Part shown: piece by piece, positions 22,561 to 34,280 of the stretch | Layout: every line of letters starts with the position of its first letter | Numbering within the stretch: position 1 is the stretch's first letter | Source: Gonatopus flavifemur | Lineage: Eukaryota; Arthropoda; Insecta; Hymenoptera; Dryinidae | Direction: 5' to 3' | NCBI GenBank assembly: GCA_018340375.1 | Contig: JAFFJZ010000006.1 | Coordinates: 16,439,501-16,503,500 of the forward strand | DNA: 64,000 nucleotides | Notes under the pieces: model-generated | Database searches by the model: none | Told to the model about the DNA's origin: nothing | Seen by the model: the letters and a program-made list of their open reading frames with translations, nothing else | Position numbers and translations under genes: made by a program

Positions 22561-24393
22561 TGTTTCCTTGCTCGAAGGCCCTGGTTTTTTTTGTCGAATC
22601 ATCGATTTATTAAAATCGAAAGAAAGAAATAATCGATGTTTTTATCCAACATCGGCCATCCCTAAGGCCTAGTCTTGGAACAGTCTAGGCCCCATGCTAG
22701 AGCCTCTGATTCTAATCAGATAGTGCAATATTGAAAATTCCAATAAAAATATTCTCCTCCATCTCTCCACGTCGTATCGCATCGTGAGAATGATATTACA
22801 AGAAAAATCGCCCTTACATTCCCTCTCGATGCATCAGATAACTCCCCGTTCCCTCGTATCGTACGGAATATTAATACGTTACAGTCAATAAGATATGCAT
22901 TGTAAAAAATAATAATTGTATGGTAACGATAGGATTTTATCTTAAGAATAAAGTAGTCGAGGGGACAAAACGAATAATAAATAAACAAGAAGAAGAAGAA
23001 GAGGAAGAGGAAGAGGAAGAAGAAGAAGAGAAAGAAGAACCGCCGCACCCACCCAGGTTGGAAGTGATGATCGTTCGCGTGCAATTATCGTTTCACCTCG
23101 TGCGACGATAATTTGCATTCACAACGGAAGAGTCTAAACGCGTAGAGCACGTAGAACTCGTAAACATTGGCTTTGAATGAAATTCAAGGTTACCGTGTTT
23201 CAAGTTCGATATGAATGATCAAGCATCAATACCGATCGGTGTTGGAAAGATCGGCATGTAACGGGAGAAGATTTCTCATATCCAACCATCCATTGATCGA
23301 AAACATGTTTATAACTCTTTCATAAGCGTAGATCTAGCTGGTCTATAAAAAGCAGAATCTGAAGGTGAGGAAAGAGAAATCGATCACAATTATGACAATA
23401 TACTATACTTTCAAATATACCTCATCGATCAAACACCGGATGAATAAATATGACATAGGAATCATCGTCGATTTCGATTCAAGAGGAGCAGGGAGTTTCA
23501 GGACAAAAACCACAACAAAGTTTTTATAGTCATCTCGGATACGAATAAAGTATACGAAAGAACGATCGGTCGATGACGTAACAAGACGAAAGCACGGAGG
23601 CGTATACGTATCGACGTCAAATTGAGTCGAGTCACAGCTCTGCTACTTTATAAGGAGCAGCACCCTCTCTCCCTACCCCAACAACTCCGTGTTCTTACAT
23701 TCACATCGCAAACCATACCATCGGCAGCAATCCGCAGCTCGTGTAACGCGTAAACGCGTATGACAAACTGTACTTGCGAATCACGAATCAAAGCGTGTAA
23801 CTCGATACACGACAACCCTATGATGGATGAATTGGATACCCGGGCTCTGGGAGAATTTCACTTCTGCGGTTAGTTTTCTTCAGGATTTTTCTCGACGAAA
23901 ATGGTAAGCCGCAAGATTTTATCGGGGACGAGTTGTAATTACAAATTGAGAAAATTATCCTTTCCCCTCTTCTTCTCCTCTCTTGCTGACGTTTCACGTT
24001 TTATTCTACACACAATCAAAGAAACACATTTGTCTTCTGTACGGAAAGAGACACACACTTGGAAAATGTCGTTGGCTTATTTGTCCATTCGAAATAATAT
24101 ATTTCTTTCCAAATGCCGGTTTAAACATTATTATTATTGTTATTACTTGTACGTAAAGTGTTGTAATATTCATGTCTAGTATCCAACCGGTAAATCAGAT
24201 AAGAAAGTGCATTTCCTTTAGCGTTGCCGGTGTCGATATCGAATAATAATTTATGACTGAGAAGTACTAGAAGCGAGGATGATGATGACGATGACGATGA
24301 CGAAGACCAGGTTGGATATAGAAGCACTCGTTTTCAGGTTGAATAACACAATACCGGGGTATATCGAGTTTTATCATTTTTTATACTTTGTTG
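22561..24393. other. Unique intronic block with microsatellites and a promoter candidate
   Basis: A GAA/GAG tract lies at 22988-23036 and GATGACGATGAC at 24276-24306. The stretch 23100-23900 is non-repetitive and GC-richer than its surroundings. The frames over the GAA tract (poly-Glu or poly-Phe) are low-complexity shadows. Confidence 0.4.
23646..23870 (+). promoter_or_regulatory. Candidate TATA promoter with possible short first exon
   Basis: CTTTATAAGG at 23646-23655 lies at TATA-box distance from the CCCCAACAACTC stretch near 23680. About 170 bases further, ATGATGGATG opens a 16-codon frame (MMDELDTRALGEFHFC) that ends at TGCG|GTTAGT, a fair splice donor at 23870. No matching downstream exon was found. 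It may be a nested gene's first exon, a non-coding transcript start or chance. Confidence 0.3.
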
Positions 24394-25102
24394 TAGGGGT
24401 GTGCGGGTACCCGAGTCATCGGGTTTTTATCGGGTCGGGTGGGGTCGGGTTTTTCAATTACCCGAGTTTTTCGGATACCCGATTACATTCGGGTAATTCA
24501 AATATAGCAAACGTTTTCCTCAGCAGGAAATATTGTGACAGCAACTCGATCAAGATTGCTGACAAAACATGTGGAAGAGTTGTGCTTCCTCCATTCAAAT
24601 TGAAAAATATGAAAAAAGAATGATATTTATAAGAAGAATATTTATTTTCATTGATGTTCAAGATTCTATATTGTGGTTACTAAATACGAAAATAGATAAT
24701 ATATTATTTATGAGATATAAATGTGATTATATTTTTCAATTGAATTACAAAATAAATATAAACATTCCATGAAGCAATTTGGAGATTTCTTAATGCGCTG
24801 CATAATCAATTACATGGAGTAACAACCCTAATAGACTTGTAGCGAATATGGCATTCTTCATATTAGAATTGAATTCATATGAAATCCCCTTATTCCTACA
24901 ATCGCTCAAGACAATTTGTCCTTAAAATATCAACGACAATGGCAACTTCGAATAGAAGTTGAAAATATTAAATTCAAGCGATTTTATTATATTCGGGTAC
25001 CCGACTTGGAAAACCCGATTTAATCGGGTACCTGACCCGACCCGAAGAGAAATACAAATACCCGAACCCGACCCGATAAAAAGTGCTACCCGCACACCCC
25101 TA
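24394..25102. mobile_element. hAT-like element with TAGGGGTGTGCGGGTA ends and CGGGTACCCG internal repeats
   Basis: 709 bp. Perfect 16-bp inverted ends TAGGGGTGTGCGGGTA ... TACCCGCACACCCCTA, flanked by the 8-bp duplication CTTTGTTG at 24386-24393 and 25103-25110. Subterminal regions are dense in CGGGT/ACCCG, GGGTCGGG and CGGGTACC words. The 400-bp middle is AT-rich with no transposase. Confidence 0.92.
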
Positions 25103-25454
25103 CTTTGTTGTATATTTTCTCTATTCATTGAAATCGAAATACCCGTACAGCACCTTTACGTTGCCTTTACGTTGCTTCCACGTAGAGTCCACGGAGATGC
25201 GACGTAGAAATCGGTGGATGTGCTGTTAGGGTGTATGCACTATCAAAATGCCAAAATACGCCCGAAAAAAGACCAAAATATGCACCAAATATGCACTAAT
25301 GAAAAAGTCACGAAAATTTGATTTGAAATCAACATTTTATTAATCAAATATTAAATCTAAGCTTTATCAATCAAATAAATCTCCGCAAATTGCACAATAT
25401 ACTTTAGAAAATGAAAATTCAACAATACAATTGTTTTCAGAGCATCAATCCCAA

Positions 25455-26169
25455 CCCAGGTAGGAAATGCCAATATTGACAACTGGCCCATGCTTGGCAA
25501 AATACTGGGCTGCCAAGCATCGCGAATCAATATTGGTCCAATATACAACCGTTGTCCATTCTAAAAACCATACCGAGTTTGTTATTTGAGAACCCACACC
25601 ATGTTTCATAAAGAATGCCTATACAACAAGTGGTTCAAGATTGGCAAAACATTAAGCTGCCTAGCATGGCGAACTAATATCGGTCCAATATATTGAACCA
25701 TTTGTTATTTGAGAATCTATACCACGTTTCGTAGGGAATGTCATTACAACGAATGGTTGAAGCTTGGCAAAACATTAAACTGTCAAGCATGGTGAATCAA
25801 TATCGGGCCAATGTACAACCAATGTTTATTTGAGAACCTATGCCACATCTCCATGTTTGTGATTTTTAGAGTTGGACCGATATCCCTGCTAAAAATCTTA
25901 TCGTTTTCTATGGGAAATTTTCAACAGGGATGGCATGAAAAATGACGTCATTTTTTTCTCCAAGAAGTATGTTTGAAGAATCAGGTTGAAGCATGGCAAA
26001 AGTTAATATACACAACTTGGGCCAGGTCCGGTTTAATCGTATGAGCCAGGCTCCAAAATACTCATAATACATATATCATGAGACATTGGGCCACGCTTGG
26101 CATTGCATTCTGGCCCAATATAAGTCATAATCGGGTCAAGCTTGGCCCAATTGTTAATTCCCGGCTGGG
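25455..26169. mobile_element. MITE, CCCAGGTAGG family, copy 3 (inverted)
   Basis: Begins CCCAGGTAGGAAATGCC and ends TGTTAATTCCCGGCTGGG; 715 bp. It is the reverse orientation of the copies at 2181 and 7123. A TCTTATCGTTTTCTATGGGA segment near 25895 is absent from the other copies. Confidence 0.8.
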
Positions 26170-26172
26170 AAA

Positions 26173-27000
26173 TTATGAATTATAATTCATATAAAAATAT
26201 ACTACTATGTATCTTTCCAAATTTTCTATTTGAGATTTGCGACGCTTGTCGTTAAGGGGCCGTCCATAAACTACGTGGCCCTGTTTTTGCAACTTTTTGA
26301 CCCCCCCCCCCCCCATGTACCTCTACCGTGGCTTTTCTTTGAACAACCCCCCCCCCTCCCATGTGGGAACGTAGTTTTTTACGTTCAGCTAAATTAATTT
26401 CAATCAAATGAATTTTGATTCAAATATGACCTCAATAAAATTGAAATTAACTGAAATAAAAGATTTATTTTATCGAATTGAAACTTCTCTCATTTCAAAT
26501 GGGATTTACTTGAATGAAGGAGAGTCCTATTCAGTCCAATCAAATATATATTTGGGTTATATTCAAATGGATCATTTTTCTTGATATTTGTATAGAATTT
26601 TCTCCCAAGTACAACATAAATAAAAAAACATGTAGCTTGGAACCGACTCCCCCCCCCCCTCCATGTAGTCTAACGTAGCATTCCATCTTACCCCTCCCTC
26701 CCCCTTATATTGGCCACGTAGTTTATGGATGACTCCTAAGTATCAATTCATAAGCCGAAAATGAGCGTTCTACGTCCACCGATGTCATCGGACAAAATTT
26801 AAAATATGGTGCCATTTCCATAGAAATCATTTCAGGCAGAATTTGATTTGTCCCGTTAATATGAGAATTCACTCGTTCGAGCACTTTGAAACTTGGATTT
26901 TTTGAAAACACAGGGTCTCATTTATTTCGGATTTCAATCGAGAATGACTTTGAAAGTGCGCGTATCAATTGCGCAACTTCTTCTTACTATTTTTATTACG
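26173..27000 (-). pseudogene. hAT transposase C-terminus, split by a Harbinger-like MITE
   Basis: On the minus strand one part reads YFKFCPMTSVDVERSFSAYE (about 26744-26810). The continuation NDKRRKSQIENLERYIVVYF (26175-26252) lies on the other side of the MITE, ending at TAA. This matches the hAT C-terminal dimerisation region, whose hallmark is SVDVERSFS. Removing the MITE and one copy of its TTA duplication restores a single frame. Further upstream a TGA interrupts the frame near 26910, so it is dead for other reasons too. Confidence 0.8.
26256..26736. mobile_element. PIF/Harbinger-like MITE with TAA duplication and C-rich stretches
   Basis: 481 bp, ends GGGGCCGTCCATAAACTACG ... ACGTAGTTTATGGATGACTCC, flanked by TAA at 26253-26255 and 26737-26739. 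Subterminal C runs (26307-26320, 26347-26359, 26650-26661) are followed by CATGTGGGAACG. The 3-bp TWA duplication fits PIF/Harbinger. A fragment of the same family lies at 19755-19830. Confidence 0.8.
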
Positions 27001-27115
27001 ATAATTCAGTTAAAGACTCTGCTGTATCGAAATCTTGGGGTCTGAGTGTGAAGTTTGCAGAATACAACTATGAAGAATCTCTTAGGGGAAGAATTTGATG
27101 ATACTCTTGACATTT

Positions 27116-27468
27116 TACACTAAAATATGCACCATCGACGGGAAAAAAAATCATTATATGCAAAATTGTATGAAAAATTCATTATATAATCCGATGTCTA
27201 TATATTTATCACTGATCAATAGAGAATATCCTCTATGAGATGTTGAATTTATATTACGCAGGAAAAACATAAGGAAAATATAAGGTTCTTTTGTAACTAA
27301 GATCTGGATATCGTCGAGTTTATCACACAATGTCTCGGATGCACGACGCACCCCAGATGGACAACAGATACTTCGTTGATTCTGGATCCACTTGAGATAA
27401 TGTAATCATGGGAGGAAGAAGGAGAAATAGTGTTTTCTGACATAGCATTCGTTTTCAAAAATCTTTAT
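27116..27468. other. AT-rich spacer
   Basis: Nothing recognisable between the hAT remnant and the mariner 3' end. Confidence 0.4.
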
Positions 27469-28125
27469 TTATTCTGACAAATTAAGTTCATCGCCTTCAA
27501 AGTAATCCCCCCGAATACAACTCGCTCATGCCAACGCATTCTCTATTGGCTCGAAACGGTGTCCCCGGAGCAGTCTTTGGAGTTTGTTGAATAGCCAGAA
27601 GTGCCAAATCAGGTAAACACAACAGTGGTTGTGGAACGATGTAGGTCGAGTTTTTTGCGAAATAGTCACGAAGAATCAATGCAGGGTGAGCCATTTGTCT
27701 CGCCACAATTCCGAATAGCTTCACGTAAATGACGCATAATGGTTAAATAATATTCTTTGTCGACAGTTTGACCCGGCGAAATGAACTCAAAATGCACAAC
27801 ACCACGATAATCGAAGAATAATAATCCGTGTTTTTTTTTTGTTTTGCCTCACCTTTAGCGCGATATTTACTCGATTGATCGGTTGTTTCTTTGTTCGCGT
27901 AATAATGCGTTTCATCTTGTTCTGGTAGTCAGAGAGCATTGTTTTACACACTTCAACGCGACGATGTTTTTCCAGGAAATTCAGTGTTTTCGGTACCAAT
28001 TGGGATTTGATGCGTCTGAGGTCCAGAACGCCCTTCAAAACTGGCATTGACTGATCCTTTTGAAATGCCAACATCATCAGCAAGATCTCTAATTGTTAAT
28101 CGATGATTTACGAGCACCAAATCTT
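27469..28125 (-). pseudogene. Mariner-family transposase pseudogene
   Basis: Minus-strand pieces in several frames match a mariner transposase. They are the HTH segment NHRLTIRDLADDVGISKGSV, the linker SQLVPKTLNFLEKHRRVEVC, LSDYQNKMKRIIT, the catalytic-core piece FDYRGVVHFEF...GQTVDKEYYL, then LRDYFAKNSTYIVPQP and the tail GDYFEGDELNLSE ending with TAA at 27471-27469. Deletions remove the segment after the first catalytic Asp and much of the C-terminal third, with several frameshifts. The 5' end is truncated at a T/A-rich junction (28125) against AGATATCT repeats. Clearly inactive. Confidence 0.92.
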
Positions 28126-28210
28126 TGATTTTTTTTTTTTAGATATCTAAAAGATATCTCGCAATTTTGGAAGATGTCTTTTAAAAATCTAAACGACGTC
28201 TTACGCGACA
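28126..28210. repeat. AGATATCTT repeat cluster 3
   Basis: TTTTTAGATATCTAAAAGAT and GAAGATGTCTTTTAAAAATC, as in cluster 1. Confidence 0.5.
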
Positions 28211-28611
28211 GATTTGTACCGAAAAATTACATTGGAATTATGAAAACGTATCAGGAGATTCTTGTATGAATAGTAGAGGATTGAAGTAAAAAACATGAAA
28301 TTTCATGCAAAATACAGAAAAATTCCGGTACAACAGAAATTTTTCAGTTCCTTGGTACCGGAAACTTTCAGTTTTTTGCAATAGTGAAGGATTGGTATGA
28401 GATAGATTGCTGTCTCCGATACAACCAGATAAACAAAATCTCTATCGGAATGAATTGTTTTTCCAATATTCCAAATATTTTATAGTTCCAAATGAATTCC
28501 CTATAAACGAAGTTCTTCCTGAACTGTTGTGTTGGGTGGGATAATATTGAAAATAACACGTATAATTCGACACGGATGAGGATCCCTCGTGTAGAACTTT
28601 GAGAACGAAAA

Positions 28612-29208
28612 ACGCGTTGAAAAGTAACAATGTAACAATTTCGAGGAAGCGATGTAGAGCCATGTCGTTGCCATATGGCGGACACCTAGGTGAGCATCAC
28701 AAATTTAGGAAAGTCAAGGAGAGAAAGTGTCGAAGGGTTCACGAAAGGACCTCTCATCGCGCGATTGTAAATTTAATTTTCCGCATAAACCCTGCAATGA
28801 TGATCCACGGGAGTCTTATTTCTCATCACGTGTTTGCGTTTCTTGATCAAATCAATGATATTTCCAAGCATATACATTACTTTGAACGGAATGATAACTC
28901 GGTAGAGTAATGAGATATACTTGTTGTCGGTCTACGAATGGTGTCAGAGCGTCACTTGCGATTGTAGAGCGATTTCAAACACAACATAGATTTGTAAATT
29001 TACGAATATGATGAAGAATTTTCCACGAGGGTAAATAGACGAGAAAAAATAGAATTGAAAGCTTAGTGTTGAAAATTCAAGTGGTCAAGTTAGTCAAGAA
29101 CCCTCCGCGTTTCTCCAATTTTTGCTGGTCACCTCTGTCCACCATATGGTACCAACATGGCTTTATATCGCTATCTCCTCGGAATTGCATTGTTACTTTT
29201 CAACACGT
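28612..29208. repeat. Inverted repeat with about 65-bp diverged arms
   Basis: Left arm (28612-28678) contains GTTGAAAAGTAACAATG and GCCATGTCGTTGCCATATGG. The right arm (29144-29208) contains their reverse complements with mismatches (CCATATGGTACCAACATGGC, CATTGTTACTTTTCAAC). The 460-bp spacer is unique-looking. Confidence 0.6.
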
Positions 29209-29499
29209 GTTCTTCCTTTTCACAAGGTTACGCTAGGAGGAATGAAAATATTTTTCTAAACCGATCGGTGACGGCATCGATGAACGTTCTAAAAACATAC
29301 ACATCGGGTCTTCTTTATAAAACATTCACAATTGTCTTTCTTCACGCAAAATGTATACAAAGTGATTTATATTCCACACAATCTTTCTATACGCGTTCCT
29401 TCTTTCCAACTTTTAATAGATATTTTTTTTCAATTTCTAAATTATATATAATGATAATAATAATACATATAACTTATATATAAATAGTGTTGAATTTGA

Positions 29500-31000
29500 A
29501 AAATTTTTCCACTCGAGAATACACAGAGAAATTGTGACACAGATGACCAACACCCGCACATTGGAGTTCAATGTGGAACAAAAGAAACATCTTCTTTACA
29601 TGGATTTTCAGAGTGAAATGATACGCCGATAGCTGATTTATGAACATTGAAGAATTTCTATGAAATTCTCAGTGAAAAAGATTGCGGAAATTTCAGAGAA
29701 ATTAAACAAAAATAAAAGAGAAATTTGATCATTGAACACCGAAAGTTATTTTGAGTCAACGTATTCCATCGAAATTATGTTGAAAAATTTCGTTGAAAAT
29801 TACAGAATTCCAGTGCAAAGTTTTTCATTTTCATTGTTGGAAAACATTGTGGAATTATTGTGAAATTTTTGCTTGAATTGGATTGAATTGAACATTTTGA
29901 GCCATATATTGACTTCTCAATGAATTTTAATCAAATTAATTGCAAACATTTGTTGAATATTGTGCAGATTTATTAAATACCCCTCAAATTGATTGAAAAC
30001 TTTGTTGAATTTTGTGGAATTCCGTTGAAACGTGAACTTTTCATTCCGTGAGGATTTTTAATGAACGTTGTGGAGTTATTAAATTCCGCTGAAATCGAAT
30101 GAGGTTCGATGAAATTAATTAATCAACTACATTCACCGAGGACCCAATTTCTCAGATTCTTAGATAAATTTTGTTTTCAATGAGAAAATTTTCCGTTGAA
30201 TTGAAATCATATTCTTCGAATTTAGGAGAGAATATATTTTTGTTTCAATTTGATGAAACTTTTCTCCATTGAACTGAATTTTCGTCCATTGAATGAAAGA
30301 TTTATTAAAATGAGGGCAAATAAAACTTTCTTTTAATCTAAGAAATTGAATTTTCAGTGTTCACTTTCATGGAATTCCGTTGAAAAATGAAGTTTTTTCA
30401 GAAATTTTGTATAATGAATTTTTTATTTCCAATGGTGACTTCTAATAAAAAATGTGTAATTTTCTTGTTACCGAATAATTAATTCCAACAAATTCATGCG
30501 ACTCGTTGGAAATTGTATATATAAATACTTTCAATTGCGCTCAAACGGGACGAAGTTCGATGTGATAAGTTGAAGAAGTTGGTTGAATTTTGTAGAAATT
30601 TGTTGGAATACCAAGTTTTTCAGTCCCTGAATAGTGACTTTCAATGGAAATTTGGAATGTTGTTGAAAATAAATAATAAATTCTGACAACAATTCTTAAA
30701 AAAGCAACTCAAAATGTTGATTAAAAATTGTTTATTTTCCATGAGCTCCGATAAAAGTAGTTCAATAACTCTCTTCGATCTTCTGGCAAGTGAAAAAAAT
30801 GTGTTGAAAAATCATAACATTAAACAAGTTTTAACCAAATTTTTCCACTGAGGAAAATTATGTGAATAGAAGTTTCACTCAAATTCAATAAAATTGTGTC
30901 AAAACCTGAGAACATTCTTCAATTGATTCCTTATTGTTGAATTTTACAATTTTTTCCGACATTTTCAACGAAATTCTTGTACCATCGGAGAATTCAGAGA
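29500..31000. repeat. Degenerate TTGAATTTTGTGGAATT-type repeat region
   Basis: About 1.5 kb of AT-rich sequence in which GTTGAATTTTG, GGAATTCCGTTGAAA and related words recur irregularly. It looks like a decayed tandem or multi-insertion block. Similar words appear at 42880-43010 and 59210-59460. No gene. Confidence 0.45.
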
Positions 31001-31575
31001 TTTTTTTGACGTATTCCTTGAATAAATAATCGGTTCATAAAATCATCGATACGAGTCATGCGTGAGTCATACACATTTTCACAAAAACATGCAGGAATTA
31101 CATGAATTTGTCTCGTCATTCTTCTCGAATAACAACAAAAGAAACGACGATCAAAGCGAGGAGAAATATCGCAAAGCAATTTCGCTGTACAGTATAATGA
31201 AAGGTAACAAAGGTGAAGTCCGCTGTTAAATGTTGAAAGAATAACGAAGTGTAATTCAATCAACGCTAAAACACATCTAATTAACACAACGATGAACAGG
31301 ATGTAAATGGGTCACTACGACAAATCGATTAATTGCAAAGAGTACCTATCCCAACGTATTAATTAACGAACTCGTAAATCTTGATGGTTTCATCCTCAGG
31401 ACGCACAATCATACAATGACCCACTTCCGTCGAACCGACGCACAACGGTCTTGCACCATGATATTGTGTCAATTCACCAACGACTCATTACGAAATAACG
31501 CAGTCGATACAGCAATGTCATTTTCCTCGGTTCAATCATTGAATTTTCTATCCAATTCACTGTGACATGATGATA
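31001..31575. other. Unique intronic block
   Basis: Non-repetitive; a 97-codon minus frame (30994-31287) has no recognised domain. Nothing further. Confidence 0.4.
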
Positions 31576-31778
31576 CACTGAGAGAAAGGCACCTAGCTGC
31601 GACAACTGAACTTCAATCGTCTCAGCCAAATTTTAGTTGGCGTGAAAAAAGGTCTATTTGTCTGCAATATGAATGAAAAAATTTAGCTATGACAAGTAAA
31701 ATTCATTCAGTTTAATTAAATTTTTATGCAGAATGGCTGAATTTCTGAGCTTATTCAACTAAACCCTTTTTCTCAGTG
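31576..31778. mobile_element. MITE with CACTGAGAGAAA ends
   Basis: 203 bp from CACTGAGAGAAAGGCACC to CCCTTTTTCTCAGTG. The interior has CAACTGAA/TTCAACTAAA and two AAATTTAGCT-like words. Confidence 0.65.
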
Positions 31779-31789
31779 TTGTTGTTGCA

Positions 31790-31978
31790 GCAAATCCATT
31801 GAATGTAACAAATGAAATTTAATGAGATTTGGTCAGAACATTGTCCAAGTTCAATCGTAATTTAGTGAGATTTGGCCAGATTCAACGAGATTCGCATGAA
31901 AGTTCTGACCAAATCCTCATTGAAAAATTACTGGTGAGATTTGGTTAGAACATTGTCCACGTTTCTTTTAACCAGGGG
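31790..31978. mobile_element. Partial MITE, CCCTGGTTAAAAGAA family
   Basis: Contains AATGAGATTTGGTCAGAAC and TTTCTTTTAACCAGGGG, as in the complete copy at 56596-56831. The left terminus is missing. Confidence 0.55.
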
Positions 31979-33274
31979 TTGCTGATGCAACAAATTTTCC
32001 ACCAGTCCATAATACATACAGTGAAAAGATTTGTCATATCGAGAAAGCAAAATTTCATTTTCCGTGCATCAGAGTTCAAACGCTCAGCATTACATGAATA
32101 TTTCTATCATTAAAATACATCAAACGTTTTTTTTAATCACTGAAAAAGTAACTGAAACACGTTTTTTTCTCGAATTCAATTAAATCAACGACGAATGACA
32201 AATCACGCTTCAATTAAAAATATTAAAAACAACAGGAGAGAGAGAGAGAGAAAGAGAGAGTAAAGAAACCGACTCTTGGATCATTTTACATCTCCTCTCA
32301 TCGCATAATTGTCAATGATTACACCCATTACCACTCCGTAATATCACCCCACGGTTGTTTTACCTTCTTTCCTCTTTTTGGTACCACCGCCGAAAACGCA
32401 GAGAATGTAACAGGAAAGAGGGCTATAAGGGAAAAAAGGAAGAAAGGAAAAAAGAAAGAGAGAACGATTTGGCTCGAAAAGGGTGAAAAGAGGAAGAGAA
32501 GGATACGAAAGGTAATGAGGATCGCGTGAGGCACGTGCCTGGAGTTCTGCCTCTGTCATTAACCGAACGAGAGTAGTCGAGTCGACTCGACAGCCTCGGG
32601 CTCCATGTTACCTTTACCTTTACCTTCTCCCAGACACCCATAAACACATAAAAGCGCGTACATCATTCGTATGTACGTATTACGTAGATAAATATGTATA
32701 CGAGGGCAGACGCACGCGACCGTCTTTTTCCCCTCACCGATGATAGACGGGGATCTAACGAGGAATTCGAATCTAATTTATCCAATTTGTATATGAAAAC
32801 AGGGGTATAACGATCAAAATATCCCAGACTCGTTTCCTACGCGGATCAAGCTATTTTATGAATTATATAATTGTCAAAATGTTTCCTGCACGCTTCATTT
32901 TCACCAACGATTCTCGATTAACATTGTGAAATCGTGAAAATTGTACATCATCTTTCAGAAAAATAAGGACTCGAACTTCTAAACGGATTCAGTGATTTAA
33001 TTTTCGTTAACTGGTATGTCACTTCTGGACGGAGCACAAATTCGAGAAAAATTCGTAGCCTGGGTTTTAATAATTCGTTGACTTCGTCGATTGTTTCACC
33101 AATGAAATTAATTGACTTTTCATTTCGATCGTCGGAATAATGGAACGAATGAACAAATTATTAAAATCCAGTGTACGAATTCTCTTGGAATTTGTGCTCC
33201 GTCTCAAAGTGACACACAAGTCAACGAAAATTTGGATCACGAATTTTTTCCGTGTGGGAGTTCTCCCGCACACA
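31979..33274. other. Unique intronic block with a GA microsatellite
   Basis: A GA run sits at 32236-32262. The stretch 32300-32760 is purine/pyrimidine-biased (GGAAAGAGG...GGAAAAAAGG). No conserved exon; overlapping short minus frames there are low complexity. Confidence 0.4.
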
Positions 33275-34280
33275 CACGGAGAGAAAAACTAACAATAATA
33301 TTGCTGAATTGACAATAAAATATTGTTATATATCAACCCACGACAAACATCGTAAAAATATGACCGTCGCTATTGCTAAACTGGCAACAACATTATATTG
33401 TCAACATTATTAACAATTCAAATATTCAGTTCTGCAATATCATGTGGTTATATCAATAACAAGAAAATATTACTTTTGACTGGGGAAACAAGTTTCTTAT
33501 CCAGATTTATACCTACAAACATTTTATCACGATGTGTTTTGATTCATATATGAAGAATAGGCGATTGGAAGTTCCAATGTTGGAAAGTTGCCTTGGCGAG
33601 ATTCGAACCCGGGTCCTCCGAGTGGAAAAGGAAGCCTTTATCACATCAGCAGATCTCCAAGATGACAAGGGAGTACTTAAATTGCCATTTATGCTAATCC
33701 TCGACTTTGTTCAGAGTTAACGATGAAAATATATTCAAGACAAACATAACAAATGTGCCCATTGAATGAATGAATTAGGATTTGAATCACATGAATTTTT
33801 TTTCAGAAACGAATGAAACCCATCAAATTTGTTTGTTAAATTCATGTAAGGTAATCAATCAGAAATTGGGATTGATTTTTATGTTTGTGAATTCAAGAAA
33901 AACTTCATCGAAGAAGGCTTTGTAGAAGAATGTATATCATTTGGATATCATTTTCAACTGTCTCCTGAAGTGGATCAAAATAATTTCTCACGGGAATAAT
34001 TATCCCACTTTATACGTTCAAAATATATAGCTGTTTTGACAATCAATGGATTTTGTGATACTCATTGTTGTCGCTGCTTGATATTGTTTTTTCAAATCAA
34101 CAATGTTCATTGTGAGTTGGAATGGCAACTCATATTGTCATTTTAACCAGTGATTTTCAGCAATCCAATTCTTGTTAACGAAACAATGTGCTGTTGCTGT
34201 ACGAACAACAAACTATTGCATAACCAGCAATAACATATTGACAATTTTTATATTCCTGGTTCTACACATTTTTATCCGTG
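33275..34280. mobile_element. Element with CACGGAGAGAAA end and TTATCCGTG end, expanded by an insertion
   Basis: The left part (33275-33480) is rich in AACAATA/TATTGTT words and is mirrored by the right part (34060-34280). The middle (about 33490-34010) is unrelated and holds a tRNA-like segment, suggesting a later SINE insertion. Confidence 0.5.
33597..33665 (-). repeat. tRNA-derived SINE head
   Basis: The minus strand carries GGGTTCGAATCTCGCCAAGG (B box and T arm) preceded by GCTGATGTGATAAAGGC at A-box spacing. It does not fold as a complete tRNA. Confidence 0.5.

Larger units (their letters stand above)
25211..27115 (-). mobile_element. Degenerate hAT-type transposon carrying two nested MITEs
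   Basis: Left edge near TAGGGTGTATGCAC with AATATGCACC repeats; similar words ACTAAAATATGCACC occur near 27115. It contains the split transposase tail, a CCCAGGTAGG MITE (25455-26169) abutting its stop codon, and a Harbinger-like MITE (26256-26736) inside the coding sequence. Outer boundaries are approximate. Confidence 0.5.

Noticed and set aside
22920..23111. Open frame with a long poly-Glu run
   Set aside because: It is a translation of the GAA/GAG microsatellite at 22988-23036; the opposite strand gives an equally artificial poly-Phe run.
24279..24327. MMMTMTMTKTRLD frame start as a gene
   Set aside because: Translation of a GATGAC microsatellite running into a hAT-like element.
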